Assembly (NCBI GenBank): GCA_022709365.1
Contig: JAKLIY010000008.1
Coordinates: 1-64,000, forward strand
Length of the DNA: 64,000 bases
From: Pseudomonadota bacterium
GTDB lineage: Bacteria; Pseudomonadota; Gammaproteobacteria; Competibacterales; Competibacteraceae
Reading direction: 5' to 3'
Part shown: one piece after another, positions 8,086 through 15,742 of the stretch
Layout of the letters: each line of letters begins with the position of its first letter
How positions within the stretch are numbered: position 1 is the stretch's first letter
Notes under the pieces: generated by a model
Told to the model about the DNA's origin: nothing
What the model saw: the letters and a program-made list of their open reading frames with translations, nothing else
Databases searched by the model: none
Program-made: the position numbers and the translations under genes

Positions 8086-9357
8086 ATGAAAATCGTGATC
8101 ACGGCATTGGGCAGTGGCGGCGATGTATTCCCCTTTATCGCCCTCGGTCAGGTGTTGCGGGAGCGCGGGCATACGGTCGCGCTGCTGGCGAATCCGCATT
8201 TTGCCGATGCGGTCGCTCAAGCGGGCTTATCGCTGGTCCCGCTGGGCACGGAAGACGAGTATCTGGCCGCGCTGCGTCAACCGGAGATCTGGCATCCCCG
8301 TCGGGGCTTTGCCGTCATCTGGCGGCAGTTGATGGAGCTGACCCCGCGCATTCTGGCGACCCTCGAAGCGCAGATCGTCCCCCATCAGACCGTACTGGTC
8401 GGTTCCACCCTGAGCCTGGCGACCCGCTTGGCCCAGGAACGCCACGGACTTCCGGCGGCGATGGTGCATCTCTCGCCCAACTGCTTCCTGTCGGCTTATG
8501 AGTTTCCCGTCACCTCGGCGCGACCCTTGCCGAGTTGGATGCCGTTGTGGGCGCGGCGGGTGCTGTTGGCCGCCATCGACCGGGGGATGTTGGACGCCAC
8601 CTGCGCCCGGTCGCTGAACGCGCTGCGGGCCACGCGGGGCCTGCCCCCGGTCCGCTCCGTGATGCGGCGCTGGCTGCATTCGCCGGACTTGACCCTCGGC
8701 GCGTTTCCCGACTGGTTCGCCGCGCCACAACCCGACTGGCCGGCTTCCGCGGTCGTGACCGGCTTTCCTCGGCTGCGCACCCCTGCCGAATCGCCGCTGC
8801 CGGAGGCGGTCCCAGCGTTTCTGAGCGCGGGGTCGCCGCCGCTGCTCTTCACCGCCGGCACCGGCATGACGCAAGCGCACACTTTTTTCACCGGCGCGCT
8901 TCAGACGGTTACGGCGCTTCAACAGCGGGCGCTGTTCGTCACCCGTTTTCCCGAAACCCTACCCGACGCCTTACCCGCTGAGGTCATGGTCGCTAATCAT
9001 TTGCCCTTTGACCGCTTGCTGCCGCAGGTCGCGGCGCTGGTCCATCACGGCGGCATCGGCACGACGGCGGCGGCGCTGGCGGCAGGCATTCCACAACTCA
9101 TCGTGCCGTTCGCCTTTGATCAGTTCGACAACGCGGCGCGAGTCGTGCGCTTAGGCGTCGGTCGGAGCAGCACGACTCGGCATCCTGAACGCTGGATCGC
9201 TGAACTGGAGCCGCTCCTCCATCCCGACCCCACGCTGACCACTGCCTTGCGCCACTGCCAGCGGCGGATGGCCGAAATGCCGGATGCCAGTGTGCTGATT
9301 GCCAATCATATCGAAGCGCTGGCGCAGGCGCGATTTCCTTTCGTCTCTATTCAATAA
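8086..9357 (+). CDS. family 1-type glycosyltransferase (UGT/RhlB-like)
   Basis: The 423-residue protein begins MKIVITALGSGGDVFPFIAL, the Gly-rich N-terminal loop of GT-B fold glycosyltransferases. It ends with the nucleotide-sugar binding region LVHHGGIGTTAAALAAGIPQ and VPFAFDQFDNAARV. These are hallmarks of the UGT/rhamnosyltransferase group that transfers sugars to lipids or small molecules. It has a GGAG sequence upstream of the ATG. It is probably a stand-alone cargo gene; no sugar-nucleotide biosynthesis genes are nearby. Confidence 0.85.
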   Translation: MKIVITALGSGGDVFPFIALGQVLRERGHTVALLANPHFADAVAQAGLSLVPLGTEDEYLAALRQPEIWHPRRGFAVIWRQLMELTPRILATLEAQIVPHQTVLVGSTLSLATRLAQERHGLPAAMVHLSPNCFLSAYEFPVTSARPLPSWMPLWARRVLLAAIDRGMLDATCARSLNALRATRGLPPVRSVMRRWLHSPDLTLGAFPDWFAAPQPDWPASAVVTGFPRLRTPAESPLPEAVPAFLSAGSPPLLFTAGTGMTQAHTFFTGALQTVTALQQRALFVTRFPETLPDALPAEVMVANHLPFDRLLPQVAALVHHGGIGTTAAALAAGIPQLIVPFAFDQFDNAARVVRLGVGRSSTTRHPERWIAELEPLLHPDPTLTTALRHCQRRMAEMPDASVLIANHIEALAQARFPFVSIQ

Positions 9358-9363
9358 CGACCC

Positions 9364-9648
9364 ATGACGACCTATTCCGCTCCGCATCGCCCCACGCTCG
9401 ACAACCTCGACCCGGAAACCACCACCACCGACCGCATGATCGCGATGGTTCGCAGCCACCGCCAAGGCGAGGAGTATCCCACCCCTGAAACTCTGCTTGG
9501 CAACCTGCCGGTGGTGTTGCGGGCGCTGTGCGATCACGTTCTGACGGGTGAAGCGACCGCGTTAGATGTCGCTTACCGGATCGCATCCCTCATTGACGCT
9601 ATTGAGGGTTGCCCGCCCTCGCCCGCACCGCCCTCGCACCTCCACTGA
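9364..9648 (+). CDS. small family protein, 94 aa (second of three related copies)
   Basis: The protein begins MTTYSAPHRPTLDNLDPETT and contains PTPETLLGNLPVVLRALCDH followed by ATALDVAYRIASLIDAIEG. It is strongly similar to the broken copy at 25797-26087 across its whole length and more distantly to the copy at 2763-3035. The function is unknown; it has no signal peptide and no transmembrane segment. It lies 6 bp after the glycosyltransferase and upstream of the LexA-like promoter. Confidence 0.65.
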   Translation: MTTYSAPHRPTLDNLDPETTTTDRMIAMVRSHRQGEEYPTPETLLGNLPVVLRALCDHVLTGEATALDVAYRIASLIDAIEGCPPSPAPPSHLH

Positions 9649-9669
9649 ATCCCCCCTTCCGATTCCCGC

Positions 9670-9715
9670 TTGACGGGCCAGTGAGTGTCGCCTATGATAA
9701 GAGTACATTTGTACT
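9670..9715 (+). promoter_or_regulatory. sigma70 promoter with palindromic LexA-like operator
   Basis: TTGACG at 9670-9675 and TATGAT at 9693-9698 are separated by exactly 17 bp. Immediately downstream, at 9702-9715, is a perfect inverted repeat, AGTACA-TT-TGTACT, at the expected transcription start. It lies 15 bp before the ATG of the LexA-like gene. The GTAC-N4-GTAC core is reminiscent, from memory, of the LexA2-type GTAC-N4-GTGC boxes of pseudomonads. Autorepression by the downstream protein is the inference. Confidence 0.75.
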
Positions 9716-9730
9716 TCATCACGAGCCGCC

Positions 9731-10318
9731 ATGCCCAAAGTCGCCGATGACCCCGCCTATCTGGCCCGCCTCCAGGACTATTACGCCCGCTGGCGCAGTC
9801 TGCCGGCCTATGGCCCGTTGCAAGCCGTGTTGGGGTTAGCGTCCCGCTCGGCGGTCGAGAAAGTGCTGCATCGGTTGGACGCCGCCGGCTTCTTAGCGCG
9901 TACCCCCGACAAACGCTGGACCCCGACCGGGCGGTTCTTTGAGCGCCCCCACGCCGAGGTTCCCGTTCCCGCCGGCCTGCCGCTGGCGACCGCGGATAGC
10001 GGGGATACCCGTTCTATCGACGCCTGGCTGGTGCGCCATCCCTCGCGCACCGTGCTGATCCCGATCACCGGCGATTCGATGATCGAGGCCGGGATTCACC
10101 CCGGGGATGTGGCGGTCGTGGAACGCGATGCGCCGGCCCGGCCCGGCGATGCGGTCATCGCCGTCATCGACAACGAATTCACGCTCAAGACCCTGGCGGT
10201 CGAGGACGGCGAAGCCGTGTTGCAGCCCGCCAACCCCGCTTATCCCGTCCTGCGCCCCGGCGACCGCTTGCAGGTCTTTGGGGTGGTGGTGGGCTTGATT
10301 CGATCCTATCGGAGGTAA
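9731..10318 (+). CDS. LexA-like S24 repressor
   Basis: The 195-residue protein combines an N-terminal winged-helix-like domain (LPAYGPLQAVLGLASRSAVE, LHRLDAAGFL) with a C-terminal S24 self-cleaving domain. The catalytic serine is S116 in GDSMIEAG, the lysine is K153 in FTLKTL, and an Ala-Gly pair at 81-82 is a candidate autocleavage site. LexA-type repressors bind palindromic operators until RecA filaments trigger cleavage. The promoter and operator directly upstream suggest autoregulation. It is probably the element's own SOS-type regulator; a UmuD-like gene follows after 6 bp. Confidence 0.85.
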   Translation: MPKVADDPAYLARLQDYYARWRSLPAYGPLQAVLGLASRSAVEKVLHRLDAAGFLARTPDKRWTPTGRFFERPHAEVPVPAGLPLATADSGDTRSIDAWLVRHPSRTVLIPITGDSMIEAGIHPGDVAVVERDAPARPGDAVIAVIDNEFTLKTLAVEDGEAVLQPANPAYPVLRPGDRLQVFGVVVGLIRSYRR

Positions 10319-10324
10319 TTCCCC

Positions 10325-10801
10325 ATGCGGGCTGTACTCCCCGAACCCGCGACCGCGCGGGCCGTTCCCCCTGGGCTGGACCCGGACTCGAATCAGGAGC
10401 AGGAGACCTCAGCGAGTCCTGGCGGCTGGCCTTGGCTGGCTGACTTCCCCTCTTCGATAAATGACGACGTTGAACCGTCTCTCAACCTCAATGATCATCT
10501 GATCCGCAACCCGGAGAGTACGTTTCTGGTGCGGGTGGCCGGGGAGGCGCTGGCCGAGGCCGGGCTTCACGACGGGGATTTACTGATCATGGATCGAGCG
10601 ACGCCGCCGCTGGCCGGTAATGTGGTGCTGGCGATCGTCGACGGGGCCTCGGTCCTCACCCGCCTGAGCCGCGACGCCCAAGGCCGGTTGAGGGTGCCCG
10701 CGGCGGAATCGGGCTTCGGCCCGCCGCTGGATGGAGCAACGATGGTGGGAGTCGCGCGGTGGGTGATTCACCGGCTCTGGCCCGGACGGCTTTGTTCCTG
10801 A
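10325..10801 (+). CDS. UmuD-like S24-family protein lacking catalytic Ser and Lys
   Basis: The 158-residue protein is UmuD-like. ADFPSSINDDVEPSLNLNDH and LIRNPESTFLVRV match the UmuD strand region, and HDGDLLIMDR and IVDGASVLTRL match the core. However, the GDSM serine position reads GEAL (Ala75) and the FTVKKL lysine position reads SVLTRL (Thr112). Self-cleavage should therefore be impossible. A Shine-Dalgarno GGAGGT precedes the ATG and the gene is 6 bp after the LexA-like gene, so the two are cotranscribed. No umuC follows. It could be a dimerisation partner of the repressor, or a decayed protein kept by coupling. Confidence 0.75.
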   Translation: MRAVLPEPATARAVPPGLDPDSNQEQETSASPGGWPWLADFPSSINDDVEPSLNLNDHLIRNPESTFLVRVAGEALAEAGLHDGDLLIMDRATPPLAGNVVLAIVDGASVLTRLSRDAQGRLRVPAAESGFGPPLDGATMVGVARWVIHRLWPGRLCS

Positions 10802-10843
10802 TCCGTCACGGGGGTTTCTTTTCAAACCGACGAGGAGATGACG

Positions 10844-11227
10844 ATGAACGAAAACTTCATGAAACACGGTGCGTTGAGCTGGAACGAGTTGATGACCACC
10901 GACGTGGCTGCCGCCCAACAGTTTTATGGCGCGCTCTTCGGCTGGCAGACCGAAGACGATCCGAGCGGGGAGGGCTACGTGATGGTCAAGGTCGGCGGCG
11001 AAGCGGTCGGCGGGATGATGGCCCTGCCGCCCGAATGCGCCGGGATGCCGCCCGCCTGGGGCGTCTACGTCACCGTGGACGACGTGGATGCGACCGCCCG
11101 CCAGGTGGAAACCCTCGGCGGGAAACTCCTGCGCCCCCCGGAAGATATTCCCGACATTGGCCGGTTCTGCGTACTGCAAGACCCGCAGGGGGCCACGCTG
11201 TGCGCCATCACCGATCGGACGCCGTGA
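10844..11227 (+). CDS. VOC-family (glyoxalase/bleomycin-resistance-like) protein
   Basis: The 127-residue product matches the VOC fold: GALSWNELMTTDVAAAQQFY and ALFGWQTED in the first half, then WGVYVTVDDVDATARQVETL and FCVLQDPQGATLCAI in the second. These match the conserved 'W-EL-T-D---A--FY--LFGW' and 'F-V--DPQGA' segments of small-molecule-binding VOC proteins. The substrate is unknown. ATG 10844 was preferred over 10838 because GAGGAG lies 6 bp upstream of it. Confidence 0.85.
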   Translation: MNENFMKHGALSWNELMTTDVAAAQQFYGALFGWQTEDDPSGEGYVMVKVGGEAVGGMMALPPECAGMPPAWGVYVTVDDVDATARQVETLGGKLLRPPEDIPDIGRFCVLQDPQGATLCAITDRTP

Positions 11228-11359
11228 GACACCCCGAGCGCGACGGCGCGGCGCATCGCGGCTTGAGAAAAACTGAGGCTCACGCCGTGCTGACCCCGAT
11301 GGACGTCCATCGCTTGCCCGACCCCACGTCAACCGGCTCAGCATGAGGAGCGCCATGCC

Positions 11360-12037
11360 ATGTGCGGCCGTTTCATCCAAGCCACCACCGGCGAAGTCCT
11401 GGCCGAGCGGTTTCAACTCGCCACCCCGCCGGACCTCGCGCCCCGCTACAACGTCGCACCCAGCCAGCCGGTGGGGGCGGTTCGGATCGCCGCGGGTGGG
11501 GTTCGGGAATTCGTCCCCCTGCGCTGGGGTCTGATTCCGTCTTGGTCACCGGAACCCCGGACTGCTTACAGCACGATCAACGCCCGCGCCGAGACGGTGG
11601 CCGAGAAACCGACCTACCGCCAAGCCTTTCGCCGACGGCGCTGCCTGATTCCCGCCGACGGGTTTTACGAGTGGGTGAAACTCGGTGCCCGTAACCAACC
11701 GTACTGCATCACCCCAGCCGACGGACAACCGATGGCGTTCGCCGGACTGTGGGAACGCTGGGAACGGGACGGTCCAGTCATCGAGTCCTGCACGATCCTG
11801 GTGACCCAGGCCAATGCCCTGGTGGCCCCGATCCACGACCGGATGCCGGCGATCCTCGACCCGGCAGACGAGGCGCGCTGGCTCGATCCGGCCGCGACCG
11901 ACCCCGCCGCCCTGCGCCCGTTGCTGGCGCCGTGCCCGCCCGAGCGGCTGCGGCTCTGGCCGGTCAGTTCCCAAGTTAATCATCCGCGCCACGAGGGACC
12001 GGCGCTGCGGACGCCGCTGGCTACCTCCGTGAGTTAA
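11360..12037 (+). CDS. SRAP-domain protein (YedK/HMCES-like)
   Basis: The 225-residue protein begins MCGRF, giving the catalytic Cys2, then PRYNVAPSQPV, LRWGLIPSW, STINARAET, RRCLIPADGFYEW and PIHDRMPAIL. These are the conserved SRAP residues that form a covalent thiazolidine crosslink with abasic sites in single-stranded DNA, protecting them during replication or repair. The length matches YedK. Its place just downstream of the LexA-like and UmuD-like genes fits a DNA-damage role for the cluster, although a gap of about 130 bp before it may contain a separate promoter. Confidence 0.9.
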   Translation: MCGRFIQATTGEVLAERFQLATPPDLAPRYNVAPSQPVGAVRIAAGGVREFVPLRWGLIPSWSPEPRTAYSTINARAETVAEKPTYRQAFRRRRCLIPADGFYEWVKLGARNQPYCITPADGQPMAFAGLWERWERDGPVIESCTILVTQANALVAPIHDRMPAILDPADEARWLDPAATDPAALRPLLAPCPPERLRLWPVSSQVNHPRHEGPALRTPLATSVS

Positions 12038-12805
12038 CGGTTCCCTCCTCCCCTGCGGGTCGGATCGGCCCTCCACCAGCGACCTCGGCGATGGGCGGAA
12101 AGAACGCGGTCCTCTCGGCCTCGGCTGGCTCGGGGGTTAACCCGAAGATCGCGGCGCGCACCGCGAGCGTCCAGAGGGGCTGGCCCTGGTCGGTGACGGG
12201 ATCTGGCCCTCTTCAAGCGCGCGGGCGGTGATGTCGTGAATCGGCTCGGTAGTAAAGGTCAGGGGGAAATTCTCAGGGTGGGATACGACAACGATTTCTT
12301 GGCCTTGCGCAGCGACCACGCCAAGCCCTCGCGCTGCGCTCACGCGGCTTCTCGTCAGTGATCTTCCGGTGGCGGCAGGTCCGCCATCCGGCATGGCAAC
12401 GCGCCGGCGCTCTGCTCCAATAACTCCCAGTCGATCCAGCGCCGGCCTTTCTCCAGATCACTCAGTGGAGGGCCGTTGGGGCCGCTGCGCCGCCTCGGCG
12501 CTGTGGCCTTACGGTCGGGCGCAACCCCCGGTGATCGGGCGCGGGCGCGGAGAGGATAGGGTGGCGCTGCTGTATCGGGCCGCCCTGACCTCGAAGCCGC
12601 CGCATCCCGTGCGCTGAACCGTGGAGGGTGGGGAGTACCGTTTTAAAGGACAGTGGATCGCGGCGGTGGGAGTGCCTTGCTCATTTTCTGCGCAACTCGA
12701 TGACCGCACGCAACCCCGCGATTCAACAGGTATCCTCAGCGGACCAACCCAGTTTATCCACAAAAAATGTGGATAACACCCTTGACCCGCCACGCCGGGC
12801 CGATC
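12038..12805. other. 768-bp GC-rich region without a confident gene
   Basis: All reading frames here are short and low-complexity. On the minus strand, around 12474-12357, one frame reads protein-like (SDLEKGRRWIDWELLEQSAG, then stop) and may be the 3' remnant of a lost gene; nothing upstream in that frame can be assigned. No rRNA, tRNA or terminator was recognised. Confidence 0.4.
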
Positions 12806-13240
12806 TCAATCCTTCGAGATCAATCCGTCGAACAGATCCTTAACCGCCCAGGGTTTGCGCCGGTTCCGGTAGGCGCTTTGGATGTGCTGGCGCCGGTCGT
12901 GGCGCCAGTGGCAGCGCGGGCACAGCGCCGCCAGATGGGCCGGGTCGTTGTGGGCGGGATTCTGATCCAGATGAGCACAGGTCAGGATCGTTTTCACCAG
13001 GCGTCCCATCGGCCAGTCCGAGGGTCGGCACCAGCCCAGCGACTGCCCTCGATCATCAAACCATTCGCCGGTCTCCGGGTCCAGCCCGCCGCCGCCGGCG
13101 ATCACCAGCACCGTCGCGCCGTGTTCGCGACCGCACCCTTCACAGCGCCCGCCCGCCCGCTCGAATTTGATCCGAGCGGCCAGCGCCCGCCAGTCGGGGG
13201 GGTAGAGGGGGCGAAGATCGGGGTGGATGGGCATGATCAT
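12806..13240 (-). CDS. HNH-type endonuclease-like protein
   Basis: The 144-residue product starts MIMPIHPDLRPLYPPDWRAL and contains two cysteine pairs typical of HNH nucleases, GGRCEGCGREHG and ALCPRCHWRHDR. Between them is LTCAHLDQNPAHNDPAHLAA, which supplies the His/Asn core and zinc knuckle. Such stand-alone HNH proteins are common on phages and ICEs and may nick or cut DNA; the target is unknown. A second ATG (MPIHPD) two codons in is a possible start. Confidence 0.75.
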   Translation of the reverse strand: MIMPIHPDLRPLYPPDWRALAARIKFERAGGRCEGCGREHGATVLVIAGGGGLDPETGEWFDDRGQSLGWCRPSDWPMGRLVKTILTCAHLDQNPAHNDPAHLAALCPRCHWRHDRRQHIQSAYRNRRKPWAVKDLFDGLISKD

Positions 13241-13255
13241 CTGATATTTTTAAAA

Positions 13256-13278
13256 CGTTATGGCGTTATGGCGTCATT
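13256..13278. repeat. CGTTATGG tandem octamer, possible centromere-like repeats
   Basis: CGTTATGG occurs twice in tandem (13256-13271) followed by CGTCATT, directly at the 3' end of the RHH partition gene. A related array, CGTCATGGCGTCATGACG, lies inside the ParA remnant at 13921-13936. Short repeats beside par genes often serve as binding sites for RHH-type partition proteins; that role is inferred. Confidence 0.4.
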
Positions 13279-13570
13279 CTAATCCAGGCAAGCCTTTATC
13301 CGTGAAAAGGCGTGATAATCCACGAACCGCCCGCTGTTGAATGCGGGTCCCCTCGGTAACCGCCCGCTGATGCAAGCGTTCCCACTCCGCACGCGGGAGC
13401 CGGACCGTCAGCGCTACGGTATCGTCTTTGCCTCGTGTTCGTGGCGTGGGAGTCATGGCCCTTTCTAATTCTTCGCCCGCCGGTTGATCCATTACTTTTT
13501 TACGGGTAAAGGCGGCGAGACCCGTTCCAGTCGGCTTGCTCAAGAGAGTGGCTCCTTTAGCCACGGCCAC
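13274..13570 (-). CDS. RHH-type partition/antitoxin protein (ParA partner)
   Basis: The 98-residue product ends with a ribbon-helix-helix-like domain (DDTVALTVRLPRAEWERLHQ, then RIQQRAVRGLSRLFTDKGLP), preceded by a basic tail with AAFTRKKVMDQP and TPTPRTRGKD. Small RHH proteins of this layout are the centromere-binding partners of ParA ATPases and often overlap the parA gene, as here (31 bp). The protein itself looks intact although its ParA is not. The CGTTATGG repeats at its 3' end are candidate binding sites. An in-frame start 10 codons further in is possible. Confidence 0.7.
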   Translation of the reverse strand: MAVAKGATLLSKPTGTGLAAFTRKKVMDQPAGEELERAMTPTPRTRGKDDTVALTVRLPRAEWERLHQRAVTEGTRIQQRAVRGLSRLFTDKGLPGLE

Positions 13571-14016
13571 AAGGTTCTCACTTCCTCAGCCGCTTTTCCA
13601 TCCGGTTCAAACTCAGTCACCGCCCGTCCGGTGGCAACCGCTCGCGCGAAAGCGCGCCGCTCGGTGAGCGTAACCGGCGCAACCCGTAATCCATAGTCGG
13701 AAAGGATCGGACGAGATTCAGCCGTTTCAGGCGCTCGGAAAGGACCAGCGGACCGTACGAATACGGCGGGCGTTCCGGCGGCTTTAATGAGGTCCACGGC
13801 ATTTCCTGCTGCAGCCCTGTCCAATGCGGTCGGGCGACAGGGGATCACGACTCCATCTACCGCGCGGGCGACTCGCGTCGCATCCGGTGCGGCGTGCGGA
13901 GCCGTGTCGATGATGCACAACGTCATGGCGTCATGACGTGGTTCAGTATCCACAATCGCTACTTGTTCACCGGCTTCGGCGGCGGCTTCGGCAATATGCA
14001 CCACGAGGGTCGTCAT
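13540..14016 (-). pseudogene. parA: decayed ParA ATPase, Walker A missing and internal deletion
   Basis: The frame retains ParA sequence in two blocks: TTLVVHIAEAAAEAGEQVAI with VDTEP, and LCIIDTAPHAAPDATRVARA through VVIPCRPTALDRAAAGNAVD to TEFEPDGKAAEEVRTLWPWL. The deviant Walker A (KGGxGKT) that should precede TTL is absent; upstream residues read RVAPM instead. The roughly 40 residues normally between VDTDPQ and the Walker-B-like strand are replaced by RHDAMT. ATP binding should be lost. The stop overlaps the RHH gene, preserving the original parA-parB junction. Confidence 0.75.
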
Positions 14017-14253
14017 CGGCGCTACGCGAGTCGTTCTTTCCACCACCGGTCGGCGGAACGAACCGCCGCTTCGGGTACGGGACCTGCGGCAACGGCGGGG
14101 TCGGCGGGGTGCCGGTTGGATCGGGCGGGTGGCGGGCTGGATGTGGTTTTGGACTCGGTGGGGGCTTGGGGGCCGGAGCAGGGGCGGTGTTTGGATCGCG
14201 GTTCGAGCACGATCTCTTCGGCCCGGTTGCAAGGCGCTTTGAGCCAGAAATTC

Positions 14254-15531
14254 CTACTCCAGAACCCAGGGATTCTCCAGTTGCAAACGCCCCTGATACG
14301 GCAGCACCAGCGGTTTTTCAAGCAAGCAGGCCGGCAATTTCAGTGCCGGGACCAGACGCGCCTGCGCTTCGCCCGGATCCGTGACGAAAATCGACCAGAC
14401 GGCGTTGGAACCGTGGGGCAGCAACAAGCCCTGGCGGCCCATCCGATGGTAGATCACGCGGCGCTCCGGGAACGGTTGCGCTTGGACCCAGGGCTGCTCC
14501 ATCAGCTGTTCAGCAAACAGGCGCGCCGTCACCCAGTACGCTTCTTCAGTACGCCAGCCCGGTCCCGGTTGCCGGTTAAACAGCGGGTGGCGAATCAGGT
14601 CCTGCAAGACCTGGCGCACGGCTTGGCTCAATTCCGTGGGGTGAGACGGCCTCTCGTGAGCGTCGAGCGGATCGTCGTCCTCAAGCGGCGGGGTCTTGAC
14701 CGCCGTGGCTTCAGCATCCGGCAGGGACGGGGGCTGCGCCGGCGCAGCGGTCGTGGAGGCCCGTGCCACGCTCTGAGGGGACGCGGCCCATTTTCTTCGA
14801 GGCGCGGCGGTCGTCGGCGCTGACGCCCTGGGTTCAGCCGCCGCCACGGCCGGCGCAGCGGTCGTGGAGACCGGAGCCGCGTTCGGCAGGGACGGGGACT
14901 GCGCCGGCGTCGTCTCGGTGGCGTTCACCTGCGCCCAGAACGCGGCTGAATCCATCCAGTCAATCCCCAGGGCGGCGGCGGAGAATATCCATTTTTGCCC
15001 TTCCTCGGGTAGCCATACGCCCGCCAGCAGGGTGCCTAGACCCGAATAGGCGTCCTGAATCCGGGGCGATACGGCGCGCCACGCCCGCGCTGGACGGTGC
15101 GGATCGGCGATGCGCGTCAGCGGGCAGCGCATGAGCGAGTGGCGGTGTAAGGCGGCTTGATGGGCGGTTTCCAGAGCATCGCACAGTACGCGAATAAAAA
15201 TCAGATAGCGCCAGGGGAGGGCGTTTGCCGGGTACCGTAGCCGCAACGCCTCCACCCGCTCGGACAGCGCCTCCAGACGAGTCAACGCCTCCTGAAGCCA
15301 CGTCAGAGAATCCTCGTTCCCCGGTGGCGGATCGACCGGTTGCGGACGGGCTTGAGCCAAGGCGCGCAGACTGGCCTGGCCCAAGGCCATCTCTTCCGGC
15401 GCTTCGCCTGAAAACCAGCAGGCCGCCCGCCGCTGCTCCGCCGCCGGAATGCCGACGGGGAAGGAAGCGACCGGCGGGGAAGGAGGCCGGGGATCGCTCT
15501 TCCTCCCAAATAACCCATCCATCAAACCCAT
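14254..15531 (-). CDS. TraI-like protein (MobH/DUF1528 relationship) without HD motif
   Basis: The 425-residue protein has a C-terminal region resembling the TraI_2 C-terminal domain (DUF1528) of MobH relaxases: LSQAVRQVLQDLIRHPLFNR, EEAYWVTARLFAEQL and RQGLLLPHGSNAVWSIFV. The middle is an Ala/Pro/Thr-rich linker. The N-terminal half contains ALPWRYLIFIRVLCDAL, which aligns by eye with the 'WRYALFLAALLHDLGKP' region of TraI_2, but the HD pair is absent and no HHH motif precedes it. Relaxase activity is not expected. ATG 15531 has GGAGAG about 5 bp upstream. The relationship is by pattern only and needs a profile search. Confidence 0.5.
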   Translation of the reverse strand: MGLMDGLFGRKSDPRPPSPPVASFPVGIPAAEQRRAACWFSGEAPEEMALGQASLRALAQARPQPVDPPPGNEDSLTWLQEALTRLEALSERVEALRLRYPANALPWRYLIFIRVLCDALETAHQAALHRHSLMRCPLTRIADPHRPARAWRAVSPRIQDAYSGLGTLLAGVWLPEEGQKWIFSAAALGIDWMDSAAFWAQVNATETTPAQSPSLPNAAPVSTTAAPAVAAAEPRASAPTTAAPRRKWAASPQSVARASTTAAPAQPPSLPDAEATAVKTPPLEDDDPLDAHERPSHPTELSQAVRQVLQDLIRHPLFNRQPGPGWRTEEAYWVTARLFAEQLMEQPWVQAQPFPERRVIYHRMGRQGLLLPHGSNAVWSIFVTDPGEAQARLVPALKLPACLLEKPLVLPYQGRLQLENPWVLE

Positions 15532-15617
15532 ACCCACTCTCCGGTCCCGGCGTCGCCGCGCTGCTGAGGATTGACACCCGCTGTTCGCCGATGTAATAGT
15601 TTAGCTTCTTCAATAGG

Positions 15618-15742
15618 TTCTCCCGCACCTCTTCAAAAAACCGGGAACAGGGTGTCCTACCTGTATAAACCTGGGCCGGGTGTTCCCGCACCGTCGTCAG
15701 CAAACTGGGAACAGCGTGTCCTGCCTGTATAAACCCAGGACA
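15618..15742. repeat. tandem repeat of about 62 bp, two copies, each with an ACAG-N10-CTGT dyad
   Basis: Two imperfect units, about 15618-15679 and 15680-15742, share 'CCCGCACC', 'GGGAACAG-GTGTCCT-CCTG' and 'TATAAACC'. Each contains an inverted repeat ACAG-N10-CTGT. They lie about 90 bp upstream of the minus-strand gene starting at 15531, so they could be repressor sites or a duplicated promoter. The right unit is followed by a third partial copy of 'TATAAA...AGGACATCGC'. Confidence 0.5.

Noticed and set aside
13894..14823. Plus-strand frame of 309 codons
   Set aside because: It lies opposite the ParA remnant and the TraI-like gene, and its composition is arginine/glycine-rich as expected for the antisense of a GC-rich gene.
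15618..15742. CRISPR array
   Set aside because: Only two imperfect contiguous units, no spacers and no cas genes. No array was seen elsewhere in the window.
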